Program-made: the position numbers and the translations under genes
Shown: positions 40,901 to 64,000 of the stretch, piece after piece
Numbering within the stretch: position 1 is the first letter of the stretch
Layout: the number at the start of each line of letters is the position of its first letter
Assembly (NCBI RefSeq): GCF_037975245.1
Contig: NC_092566.1
Span: forward strand, 5,272,001-5,336,000
Source: Apostichopus japonicus
Taxonomy: Eukaryota > Echinodermata > Holothuroidea > Aspidochirotida > Stichopodidae
Direction: 5' to 3'
Length of the DNA stretch: 64,000 bases
Notes under the pieces: generated by a model
Told to the model about the DNA's origin: nothing
Database searches by the model: none
What the model saw: only the letters and a program-made list of their open reading frames with translations

Positions 40901-41035
40901 TTTGCATTTCCGTTCTCATGGAAAGCCATCCACGACACGCACGCAGAACATCTGGCTATGAATCTGATTGGAGTATCTCTCTGGATTGTCATATCCATGT
41001 GGTTGTATTACATCGAATTTTTCTTGAAAATTTGA
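19888..41035 (+). CDS. HGSNAT: HGSNAT: heparan-alpha-glucosaminide N-acetyltransferase
   Basis: Complete gene. Coding exons: 19888-19939, 20958-21178, 22108-22229, 23045-23166, 23811-23880, 24421-24478, 25213-25310, 26521-26597, 27130-27160, either 28006-28142 or 29077-29213, 32979-33100, 35053-35174, 35783-35912, 36688-36774, 37183-37257, 39381-39451, 39958-40070, 40854-41035. With one alternative exon the total is 1890 nt, 629 residues, close to the human 635. The enzyme is a lysosomal multi-pass membrane protein. It passes acetyl from cytosolic acetyl-CoA, through an active-site His, to the terminal glucosamine of heparan sulfate. Visible features: a signal-like N-terminus; a Cys-containing lumenal domain with N-glycosylation sequons; TM1 in exon 5; then SLDTFRG, NYGGGKYWFF, ADLAFPWFVFIMG, PGVLQRL, GYLGPGG, DPEGALGTI and NSILIYIGHE. 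The C-terminus is FFLKI. The family match runs end to end. Confidence 0.96.
22377..22642 (+). repeat. Dispersed 266-bp repeat, copy 1 (HGSNAT intron 3)
   Basis: It begins CAGTAATGAAA and ends CACACCCTTTAA. It is alignable over its full length with 63187-63456 in a BICC1 intron, same strand. Shared words include CTAACACTTCTGTTACACCT and GACGTTTCTTTTTGCGCGAG. No tRNA boxes or clear terminal inverted repeats are visible, so its class is unknown. Confidence 0.85.
24605..24845. repeat. Polypyrimidine tracts in HGSNAT intron 6
   Basis: Two long C/T-only stretches (about 24605-24675 and 24740-24840) built of CTCC, CCTCC and TTCCC words, separated by ordinary sequence. Such homopurine-homopyrimidine runs can adopt triplex structure. 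No gene is present here. Confidence 0.8.
26521..26597 (+). CDS. HGSNAT: HGSNAT exon 8: catalytic histidine exon
   Basis: Encodes GIAICIMIFVNYGGG followed by KYWFFLHSRWN. The His in FFLHSRW aligns with the human active-site His (FKHASWNG). Counting from ATG 19888 it is residue 269, the same number as in the short human isoform. The NYGGGKYW motif is the family signature. Confidence 0.93.
28006..28142 (+). CDS. HGSNAT: HGSNAT exon 10a (alternative, mutually exclusive with 10b)
   Basis: 137 nt. Acceptor TTTTCCTTAG, donor GTAAGT, entry phase 2 and exit phase 1. It starts FVFIMGTSIKLSQ and ends LFGLGLILD plus one base, finishing the FPWF motif and the following membrane helix. The second version of the same exon lies 934 nt downstream. 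Of about 46 residues, 14 differ between versions, mainly in the loop after LSQ and in the next basic stretch. Confidence 0.92.
29077..29213 (+). CDS. HGSNAT: HGSNAT exon 10b (alternative, mutually exclusive with 10a)
   Basis: 137 nt, same phases as 10a. Acceptor TAATTTTTCGTAG, donor GTATGC (weaker than the GTAAGT of 10a). It starts FVFIMGASIKLSQ and ends LFGIGLILQ plus one base. Over the first 13 codons about ten synonymous differences from 10a accompany a single amino-acid change, so both copies appear to be under protein-level constraint. Using both exons, or neither, would shift the frame. A CU-rich minisatellite starts within about 25 nt of its donor. Confidence 0.88.
29235..30535. repeat. 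CU-rich minisatellite, 27-30 bp units, HGSNAT intron 10
   Basis: About 45 units of the type CATTCTCTCTGTCTTGTGAC plus ATTGCCATCA. Variants differ in the tail (CCACA, CTGTGCA, CGTTGCGTTCCAG) and in CTGTC versus CTTTC. The unit lacks stop codons in several frames, so long spurious open frames exist on both strands. It begins almost at the exon 10b donor. Confidence 0.95.
31330..31760. repeat. Tandem repeat, about 155 bp period, HGSNAT intron 10
   Basis: The word CACATTCAGGGATTG recurs near 31392, 31549 and 31700. Between copies lie CTCATTAACATTACCTCTG, GCTGCCATATTTACCTTACC and AAGCTGCTACAGTTACCTTA. The wider region 30,920-31,960 has many scattered GTCACA words and may be a decayed extension. 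Confidence 0.8.
33108..33745. repeat. 29-bp minisatellite containing TACTAAC, HGSNAT intron 11
   Basis: The unit ACTCCACCCATACTAACAAT plus ACTATCTGA is repeated about 17 times at an exact 29-bp period, with TATGTGA variants grouped in the first half. Shorter degenerate units (ACTATCAATACTATCTGAA) flank both ends. The array starts immediately after the exon 11 donor. Confidence 0.95.
34345..35010. repeat. 56-bp minisatellite, about 12 copies, HGSNAT intron 11
   Basis: The unit runs from GATGTCCA(T/C)GGTAGATAAAT through TAATAAGGAAGATAGAGGCT to ATATGTGTGATGAATT. It ends about 40 bp before the exon 12 acceptor, so intron 11 (33101-35052) carries two unrelated arrays. Confidence 0.95.
36455..36610. 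repeat. 41-42-bp tandem repeat, four copies, HGSNAT intron 13
   Basis: CCCCATTAACTGTTCGGATC followed by AGGCT recurs at 36461, 36503, 36544 and about 36586. Spacers alternate GTTTAACGCAGGACGAA and ATGTACCC(C)AGGACG-like words. Confidence 0.9.
37361..37735. repeat. Inverted repeat and tandem copies in HGSNAT intron 15
   Basis: 37365-37391 and 37422-37448 are perfect 27-bp complements around a 30-bp loop. Parts of the unit (ACATTTTGCAGAAAATTGTT, GATATGATAAGTTGTCAATT) then repeat directly to about 37735. Transcribed RNA could form a strong hairpin. Confidence 0.9.
39055..39290 (+). mobile_element. Possible tRNA-derived SINE in HGSNAT intron 15
   Basis: GGATACCTCAGGTGGTGGAA, then GGGTTCACATCC (39111-39122) about 40 bp later, resembles pol III A and B boxes of a tRNA-derived head. 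The boxes are degenerate and no second copy is seen in the window. Confidence 0.4.
40220..40590 (-). mobile_element. tRNA-derived SINE, second family, antisense in HGSNAT intron 17
   Basis: On the minus strand the A-box-like region GTGGTCAAGTGTTTAAGGC (40577-40559) precedes a good B box GGTTCGAGCCC (40532-40522). A body follows with TCCTTGGGCAAGGCACTTTA, a word I associate with SINEs of marine deuterostomes. The body continues toward 40230. It inserts between HGSNAT exons 17 and 18 without touching splice sites. Confidence 0.8.
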
Positions 41036-44019
41036 AATGCTTTAATGACGAGTGAAATATTTTAAAACCATCTTCCTTTCCAAAACATGAGCTCCAGAAA
41101 ACAATTTATTTTTTCAAAATACATGGAAAATAAAAAGTACTATCTCAGGAAATGGCTTTGTGTATGAAAGAAATCATATCTCTTGCTTTTAATGTATGAG
41201 GAAAGTTTACAGTGGATAACTTAATTTCTTAGCTTCCTTCCTTTTTTCAAAATTTAGTTACATTTCTATTAATTTGGAAAAATTATAAAACAATTGTGTA
41301 GTTTTAAGAAGGGTTTTGAAACTCGAAATACTTGATATCTTTTAGTTGCTGAAAACATTGTATTTTTGATGCCCTTCAAGTTGGATTTGAAGCAGTTATG
41401 TCTGGAATGGTACATAGAAATAACTGTGAGACACAGACAAAATGTTGACAATCATTATGATTCAGTTGCATTATTTGTGAATTTTTGACACAATTGTGAG
41501 TAAATAATACTCTTACAATTAATTATATCATCTTGTACTAAAATGTTCCAAATTGTACAGAACTGTATTAATAATACTCTTGCTAACAATGGCTTAGAAG
41601 AAATTATTATGCAGTCCTTTTGTTTATTACGGTAATTCATTTGTACTCTGTTTATTATCAGCATATATTGATTGAGACAACTTGTTTCGGGACAGGTAGT
41701 GTGTTCACTGGGGTGGAGAAAATTAACTTTAACTATTGTCACTCTACTGTTGCAATGGCACTTGTAAAGTAAGTATAACCAGATTTGTAAAAGTCATATC
41801 ATGACCATCCAAAATTCTTTGAGGATGCAGTTTTGAATTAATGAAATTTTTCAGCATTTTTGTTAAGCAAACATTTCCAGCCACTGGAATATCCCATGTA
41901 GCAAATTACTGTCATTCATAAAAAAATATTCTATTTCATCTTACATCTTTAATCATGTTTTTTTTTTTTTTTGGCCTTGTTACAATACTACTTCAAAGTC
42001 TACAATTTCAAATGCCAGTAAGTTAATGCATGATATAATTTTTCAATTTTATGAGCTTTTCATATTGACAGTGTTTAAAAGTTTACTCATGGAAACTAAA
42101 TTATTTGTTAGTAGTTAACCTTGTAGCATAATGCCATTTTTAATGTCAAATTTAAATTAAATTCCTAAATAATATTGATTCAAATTCAGCTTTAGCCACC
42201 CAGAAAAGTGAACAAAATCATTATGATGTATAAGGTTATGGTAAAAAAAACGTATGCAATTATTAAACTGTGGACGCAAAACAGATATTCCTAAAGTGTT
42301 TTGAACAAGCCAATCATAGCTCCTGATTCTCCATAAACTGTATCCATTAGCCTATCAGAGACCTTTATTATCCTTCAAGTCATTTCAGTGCAGGATACAA
42401 GATTTTTTTTTGTAAGAGGAGGCCTGGGAGACAAGCAGCAGTAGTTACCAAAGAGTACCTTAGTCCTGGCACTTGTCTACATAAAGGTACATTGTAGCTT
42501 GACACCTAGTAAATTTGTAGAAAGTGGAATTTTTGAAAACAAGGGTTAGGGTATGGTGGTACCTTAATGAAGTCTTGCCTGGAATTATTATTATTATTAT
42601 AATTTTTTCACTTTGGTATTTTTGGCATTACCTTTGTGTCATTGCATTACAGGTATCAGATATGACTGTAACCAAGCCATGATTTTGACAACTTCAAGTC
42701 TTATTTTTTGTATATTTTTTTTAACACATTTAGAGTTTAGGAGTCTAATTTGATGTACACTGTAATTTGATGTACACAAGTAGCAATCAGGATATCATTG
42801 CGGTACACCTGAAAAACTGTAGTATCTTCAGCATAAGAAAGTATGTATTTAAGTTTAGAATATGACCATACTTCAAGACAAAATGGTCCGTGGAAGTTTA
42901 CATAGACTGGGCTTATAGAAAGAAAGCCATAATGACATTGGTAGATTGCTAGAGTAGCTGGCTGGATTTGTCCGCTTCTTCACAGAAATGTTTGGGTGCC
43001 GGCATGGGTGGTGGTACAGGGTGTTTAAATTTGGAGCACAAGTGATGGTACTTGGTGTCCTGGCATATTAGGAGGGTTTGGTGGGGAGGGGGGGGGTGGG
43101 GGATGTATAGATTACCATGGATTTATACTGCTGCATAACTGCCATTGACTTAAAATTTAATATCACAAAAGAGGATGATTTTTGTAGTTACCACACAGGG
43201 TAGAGAGAACCTATTTAACATTTTATTTTTCTAGTGAAATTATGTTTGCTTTTAGTAATTGAGATCTCTGCAAAGATAAGAAAGAAATAGATATAAGCTG
43301 TAAAATACATCACAATTTTTTCCCCTTTTAAAATTCATAGACAAATTTCTTTACAAATGCTGCTAACTAGTTGAAGACACTTTTCTCACTAAAGTTGTGT
43401 GACTAACAGACTTTAGTGCAGGAGTCTTTACAAATAATCTGATATGATGCTTGTGAAGACTGTCATTAGCTTCTCATCTGAATCAAATTGAACCATTTTG
43501 TCTTTAAAAATATATACTATTTAAGTAGCTGATGAATTATTCAGTTAAGTGTGCAACAATTTCACAATGAAAGTTGTAACTATTTTTTATTTGTTTCATT
43601 TGCATTTTAAATATCCAAATATAGCCAAAGAGGAAGTTATTATGGATGTCTTGTAGTTCTTTGATACAACTGTTGTAATTTTAGGGATGTTCATATATCA
43701 GGAATGTTATTTGATACCTTCTCTCTGCACTATCAAGTTGTTCATTAAAAGTTTATACATCAATTATTCTCTATAATAATAGTAAAAATGACACAAATAC
43801 AAAATCAAATGAACATACAGACACATACACAAAAGAAGACACTGCAAACAAGGTTTATAACTTCAGCCTCTTTTTTTAATAACTCTTTTGTAGAATTGTT
43901 CAGTAACGATAAAAGGACCCTGCAACCAATGCGTTGTAGTCTATGAATACTTGGACGGATTGTCAATAAATAACAGTCGGTACCGTGGAATGTAATTTAT
44001 ATCTGCTTCTTCCTTTGTG

Positions 44020-44040
44020 AATAAAGTTTTGTCAAAAAAA
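44020..44040 (+). terminator. Candidate HGSNAT polyadenylation signal
   Basis: AATAAA at 44020-44025 is followed by GTTTTGTC and an A run. An earlier AATAAA lies at 41129-41134, only about 95 bp after the stop, and would give a short 3' UTR. Which one is used cannot be told from sequence. Confidence 0.3.
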
Positions 44041-44809
44041 AGGCTCATTTGCTCTGTCTGTTATTAGGGCATTAAATATCTTCAACTTGTATCATAATAA
44101 TAAAAACAACCCCAATATGCAAATTGAATAAAAACTTTTAAGAAAAGGGGGAAAAAAATGAAGTAGCAACTTTACATATGCAATATGCAAATTAATCAAA
44201 TATCTAATTAAAACTAATTATAACTAATTATTCATCAAATATTTTAACTTTTTTATTATATAATAAATTTGACAATAAAATTTGTCACACTTAACAATAT
44301 TTAAAAGTTTGATACTTCTATAATCTCAGGAACATAATGCGATCGTTTCTTCCTTCTCATCCAGCAACAAGATTAAAGAAAGATCAAAGGCCAAGATCGG
44401 CGTCAAATGAAACCAAATAGGACCATCCGTAATAGAATAAGAAAAGAATTCATATGCACAAATACTATTAGCACAAGTCACATATTATGCACAAATAGTT
44501 GTCCTAACAATTATCAAAAATGTTTGGCCCTGACTGATTGATTAACAGTAAACATGATAGTAAAGTCATGTTTCATTCCTGTGTCTGAGCTGTGAAGATA
44601 TTAAACACTGTCAAAGAAGATGAATTACTTGTGAGGAGTTATGGAGATTACAGCCATAATTGATAACAATTATTCTTTTGTGCAAACTTGGAAACCTGGT
44701 ACAGACACATGATACACCATAGGTTTATGTATTACACGTCTAAATGGGCATCATAACACTGTCTATGTATATGATTTAGATGCAAACATCTGGTATTTTT
44801 GGACAGCTT

Positions 44810-45385
44810 ATACAAGACCTTCAACAAGCAAAGCAGTGCTTGCAGTTTAAGGAAACAATACGTAATGGACAGCATTCAACAAGCAATGCTTGCAGTTTAA
44901 GGAAACAATGTGAAAAGGACAGCCTATACAAGACCTTCAACAAGCAATGCAGTGCTTGCAGTTTAAGGAAACAATATTTAATGGACAGCCTAAAAGGTCT
45001 TGCAAGACCTTCAACAAGCAATGCTTGCAGTTTAAGGAAACAATATGTAATGGACAGCCTATACAAGACCTTCAACAAGCAAAGCAGTGCTTGCAGTTTA
45101 AGGAAACAATATGTAATGGACAGCTTATACAAGACCTTCAACAAGCAAGCAGTGCTTGCAGTTTAAGGAAACGATATGTAATGGACAGCTTATACAAGAC
45201 CTTCAACAAGCAAAGCAGTGCTTGCAGTTTAAGGAAACGATATGTAATGGACAAGCTATACAAGACCTTTAACAAGCAAAGCAGTGCTTGCAGTTTAAGG
45301 AAATAATATGTAATGGACAGCCTATATAAGACCTTCAACAAGCAAAGCAGTGCTTGCAGTTTAAGGAAACAATATGTGTAGCCAA
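44810..45385. repeat. 65-bp minisatellite, about nine copies
   Basis: The unit joins ACAAGACCTTCAACAAGC, AAAGCAGTGCTTGCAGTTTA and AGGAAACAATATGTAATGGA. Some units lack the AAGCAGTGC part and are shorter. GCAAGCAGTGCTTGC inside the unit is a perfect small palindrome. Open frames in this array reflect the lack of stops in the unit. Confidence 0.93.
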
Positions 45386-48300
45386 ACATATCGTAACATC
45401 AATCTATGATAAAGTAATTAATACATAATTATATCCAACCCTTCAGCCAGTTTGAAACGGCTCATTGAATTGGCTAAATGTGTATACTTTGTTTTTTCTT
45501 GACCAATGGGCTACCTTCTAACTACTGACAGAGAGAGAGAGATGTGTCAGAAGCTGTGCTTGTAGAGACATCACTCTTCCTGAGATTTGGCACAAAATGC
45601 AACTGGACTGATTGTGTTTAGAATGTTATTCAACAAATACCAATCAATGTTGAATCAACTATACTCACCGTCTTGACTGGAGTGAGGTATGAACATGTTG
45701 TGTTCTGTATATGCTTTCAATCCTTTTCATACGTTATTACAAACCACCAAGCGAAAAAATAAATAAAATAAAGATTCAATAGAGAAATAATGTGAAATTA
45801 GTTTGTAAATAAACAAACTAATAAATAATAAAGGAGATTCAATCCAACTCCCCCACCCCCACCCCCCCCCCCCCAAAAATGAGAAACAGAATGAGGTCAC
45901 ATTGACCTTATATACAAATTTGATTTTACTGTACACATATAAAGCTGCAATTCTACACATTTTTTTTTAAATCAACAATGTTAATAATAATCTTTGAATT
46001 TAAAAATTAAAAATTTTGAAAAGTCGAATTAGAAGATGAATACAAACAAAACAGCTGTCACTTCATCAGAAAGCATATCACAATTTCAGACGGATTAAGT
46101 TTTATATATCAGCTGATATTAAATTCTCAAAATAAACATTTAATTTTTACAAAAACAACTCTTGTCAAATAGAACAAACATTTTATGATAAGAAGAAAAA
46201 GAAAAAAAAAACACATGGATGGAACTCACAAGGCAATTGAATTTCACAAGATCATAAAAGCATTTCGTTCTGTGGACGGATGGTTTTGTAATAGAAAGGT
46301 TTTATATTAATCGTCTCTAAACAGAGCTCAACTAAAAATTTAAAATCTGAAAATGATGTGTGGGATCCAAATTTGTTGTTCAAGTAATTAAACACATACC
46401 ACAACGAGGCATTCAACTTGTTTACAACAATCAACTCTTGCTTGAGATCCTAACTCCCCTTCAGGTGAGGATGTAATCATGTGAGGGGGGTTCCTCCTTC
46501 TAAACCCCCCCCCCACCACATAAAAAATTACAAGTAATTATTAGCATAACCTTGCTGGCAGACCTAATAATAGACCCATTGCCTAAATGTGTCTCAGAAT
46601 GCACATCTCTTCATGTGTCACATTTGATTTTCCGGGCGGGGACCCCCCCCCCCCGACTGCCCTTAAAGGGAGTCAGCTTCAATGATCCCATGTTATTCCT
46701 TAAATGTTCAATACATTGCACTATTGTGCAGTCTGTTATGACATAAATGATGTCTATATCCACCATAACCCCTCCCCCTCCCTAAACACATCAGTATAAA
46801 ATGTGACGTCTTTGCTAACTTATTTCTGAGCAAATACAATATTAGAAAGTTGCATTGACAAAACCATCTCATTTCAATCGTCAGAACTGTTCAACCTCAC
46901 GACGAGGTTGACCACGATAAGGAAAATACATAATTGATAAAGATAATGTTTAAAGATATGTAACATTTTTACATCAAAATTTGACCAAAAGGACTTTTAG
47001 TCTGAGGTTAACATCATTATTCATGATAAAATTCTTAAAACACAAGAAAGAGGAAATACCTTTTTTTTTTTGAAGACAATAACAATAAATTTTTTAATAA
47101 CATGCACATCTTACAAAACCGAAGCGCATCACCAAATCGTCCAAATACCTCAACTCGTACTCACAAATAATGATTAAAATAATTATAATATAATTATAAT
47201 AAAGTGAAATATTTTTCAATATCTTGTTCACTACAAGACAACATCAACCAATGGTAAACCTACATGCTGTGATCCTGGTTGACAAAACATTTCTTACACA
47301 AGTAGCTTAATATTAAGGCAACATATCTCTTCATATGAGAACATACTGCTCTGATACAACAGCAGATTGTATGCTTTACATGTGTTGTAACATTTACATA
47401 TCAAAACTTCCTTTTATACACATACTGCTGATGACAGCAGAAAATGTGAATTTGTTACAAACTTACTTTCAATAAAGTATTAGTAAAGTATTACTAGAAG
47501 CAACACAGAGGTCACTCAAGTTCAAATTTGAACACACCTTCTACTATCAACCTCTCAGTAATTCCTCCCCCTTCCTTCCCCACCCCCCCCACCTCACAAT
47601 TGTGCAATTTTGAAATACTTTGGAGTGTCAGTACCTCCAGGAAAACTTATTCAAAAGAGAATTACTCAACTCGACGTTTGGTGATTTGATTATCCCTGGG
47701 GCCATCCCATTGAAGCTCTCAATGTCCCTCTCTTTGATATGGTCCAGATTCACAATTTGAATCCCAATTAGCTCAAATCTAGTATCTGGGCTTTTGAAAA
47801 TCCCTGAAATCTGTAAGACTTCTTACTTAATATTTACTTTACTGATGTATGTTATAATATAAGGGGTGTTTTTTTCTGCCAAATCAGTTCATTTAAATGT
47901 GCCATGTCAAGACCTTTAAAACCACAGAGTTATAAGGGCACAGTAAATACAGATGGATAGCAAGGATGCAAACAGGTGTCAAATTTTTATATCTGAGTCA
48001 TTTTCTAGTGAGTACATTCCACACTGTCAATGATAATATAAAACATTATATGAATTAAAATTGCATTGTGCAAAGTTTTCAAGACTTTCATAATTACAGT
48101 ATTAACAACAAGACTAGAAATTCTTGGATTTGAAATATACTTTATGGCCCAAAAAAAAAACAGGAAAATGTACTCTCTCTAAACGAAGAATAGAACGACA
48201 TAAAATGTGAAAGAAAATATCTGTAAATGTTTAATATCAAAGTTGAAAAGTATAAAAAGTTTGGTTAATATTATTATTTTTTAAGAAACAAGTTTAACGT

Positions 48301-50046
48301 TTATCATTGTAGCTATATGTTGATAAAATATGCTTTTTAATAATTAATAAGAAAACACTTATAACTTCAGAAGAACATTTGTACATAGCCTCTATACAAC
48401 TCAAGGTCTTTGTTATTGGTAAACAATGATTCAGAAAAACAATAGAAAGACTTAAGAATACCCTCCAAGTGAGAAAACAATGAACACATATACATCTCTG
48501 ATATTCTCTAATTAGTGCAACATTATAATTAAGTCAGGTGACACTCATGAATAAAAGATTTTCTATAAATACACAACCATTGAACATCTGTACATCAGCC
48601 TCACTTCATGTGGCACAGAGAGAAGTAGAAGGGACCACAACACAATAAAACAAGGATTCTCTTGAGATGTCAAATTACCTATCATGAATGTATTTATGCC
48701 TTGCTTATTGGTAACGTCAAGAAATAATACATTTTGTCTTTATTATTTGACAAAAGGTGATCCTTTCGTAGTTTCTTAGACAGCCATTGTGCATGCAAGT
48801 TATTAGAAACTGTTAATTTATAATAACTGTGAATTCCCCTTTTATCATACAAAACTAAGAGTTTAAGAAGCAGGGGGGGGGGAGGGGTGGGGGACTGGGA
48901 TAGTGTCTTAACCAAAAAAAGAAAGGGAACAAAGATTTAAAAAATCCTCATTCACAATAGTACATGATGACCAGCAAATGATTGCATAAACACCAAACAG
49001 CAAGGCAAGAGTTTATTTCAAGCCACTTAACAGTTTTGTTAATTCCATCACTGAAAAATGTAAGAAAAAAGACCAAAAAAGAAACAAAGATAAAAAAAGA
49101 AGTAGTAATTTTTAAACAAATTGAAAGGCTGATGATGTAAGGCTTGTCATTTATTTCCTTATATGTATTTTGTTTTGCCAGGACTCTTTCTCAAACTTTT
49201 CAAATATATAAAGTCTCAATTTAAAATATCTGTGTATAGCTCACTTACACAGTCTGCTAGTTTCTAGCAGAATCTTTTTCAGAGATATGGGTAGTCAGTA
49301 TGCTTTTTCAAGAGATTATGCTAGGATTTAAACAACAGACACTCTTTCATCAATGTGTTTTAAAACTGTAAAAGAGCAGAAGAAAGTTAGAAGATTTATT
49401 CTGTAATAGAGACATGATGGAGAACCCTATTAGTTGCAAACATCCTCTCCAAAACAATTAGGCCACAGATTTCAAGGCTATGATGATGATCAATATAAAC
49501 TCCTTATTAATATCAAATTTGCTTCTAGTTTCTTGATTTTTGAGTTTCACTATGCATTGTAAGGCACAAACTTTACATGTCTCAGTTGAGGATCAATTTC
49601 AGTCGTCATGATAAAGAAACTTTTACTACCACAATCGAGAGGTTCATTGATCACAAAAATAATTATTGCTTGTGTAGCCATGACAGAAAAGAATCGACAA
49701 CCAGCCAATAATGAAATTGCTCAGCTTACAATCCAAGTCTGACGAGGATATTTACAGTAAAAAATGCCTTATGAAATATCCTAAACGACAGACTTGAAGT
49801 GTTATTGACTTCTAATGCCCAAAGAGTATGTTCAAATTACTACCATTACCATTAATAATTTACCTAGACTTTGGGGACTCAGGTCAACAATCAAAAGTGG
49901 CGAATAGAGAGAGATTCGCCCCTCTCCCACCCCCCCCCCCCCCAAATCCCGGTAGAGGAGCTCTTAACATATCTGTGGACTTGCATCTTGTCCCATCCTG
50001 GTCTTCTGCTCTAGCCATTTTATATAAGACACTGTTCCATCAGCAC

Positions 50047-63698
<13,652 letters not shown>

Positions 63699-64000
63699 CT
63701 GTCAGAAGTAAGATTGGAGCAAACTGTAAGTATAAGCAGGGTTTTTGTCGTATAGTTGTGAAGGAATCCAACTATTAAGAAGCCTTACTGTGACTTAATT
63801 GAAACCCTAGCTGTGATGATCTCTGATGACATTTTCATAGAAATACAAGGCAGCCATGTTCTTTTTGTATGCCATTTAATTACTGGCTTCTCAGACAGTT
63901 ATTTAATGTCTACCTCTCACCCCCCAAAAATAGCTTATCCACAAATCTGTCCACTTCTAAAATACTTGACTGAGGGAAGTGAATGCCCTCTGTTGAACAA

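Larger units (their letters stand above)
41036..50046. other. Tail-to-tail spacer between HGSNAT and BICC1
   Basis: About 9 kb with no convincing coding exon on either strand. It should contain the HGSNAT 3' UTR on the left and the BICC1 3' UTR on the right. It is AT-rich, with G or C homopolymer patches (near 43085, 45850, 46500, 46645 and 48870) and one 65-bp tandem array at 44.8-45.4 kb. Confidence 0.6.

Noticed and set aside
44780-45389. Overlapping open frames on both strands
   Set aside because: Created by the 65-bp tandem repeat; no coding signature.

Overview
The window is eukaryotic: an AT-rich stretch of animal DNA in which three multi-exon genes with GT-AG introns fill most of the 64 kb. 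Introns and spacers hold tandem repeats, tRNA-derived SINEs, hAT-like non-autonomous transposons and a LINE remnant. The protein families point to a metazoan. Sequence style (homopolymer G/C tracts next to short hAT-like elements, intron sizes, divergence from the human proteins) suggests a marine invertebrate, perhaps an echinoderm such as a sea cucumber; that assignment is inference.

Layout. 1-4751: non-coding flank, probably including the ZFAND4 3' UTR. 4752-14321, minus strand: complete ZFAND4 (ubiquitin-like plus AN1 zinc finger), 9 coding exons, 616 residues. 14322-19821: intergenic region between divergently transcribed ZFAND4 and HGSNAT, carrying a SINE and three hAT-like elements with 8-bp target-site duplications. 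19888-41035, plus strand: complete HGSNAT (lysosomal heparan-alpha-glucosaminide N-acetyltransferase). It has 18 coding positions, one of which exists as two alternative exons, and a 629-residue product. 41036-50046: spacer between two convergent genes. 50047-63698, minus strand: BICC1 (Bicaudal-C), 15 exons giving 1085 residues; its 5' exons lie beyond the right edge.

All exon chains were built by hand from splice-site consensus and reading phase, and each sums to a multiple of three. No operon-like or shared-pathway logic links the three genes. ZFAND4 is a ubiquitin/zinc-finger protein, HGSNAT is a lysosomal membrane enzyme, and BICC1 is an RNA-binding regulator.

The most interesting observation is a pair of tandem exons in HGSNAT (28006-28142 and 29077-29213). 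Both are 137 nt with identical phase and about 70% identical protein, and they differ mostly at synonymous positions where the protein is conserved. Including both or neither breaks the frame, so they look like mutually exclusive exons encoding alternative versions of one membrane segment. A CU-rich minisatellite of roughly 45 units starts just downstream of the second exon's donor. Other introns hold tandem arrays built of perfect splice-signal-like words (TACTAAC in HGSNAT, GTGAGT/GTAAGT in BICC1).
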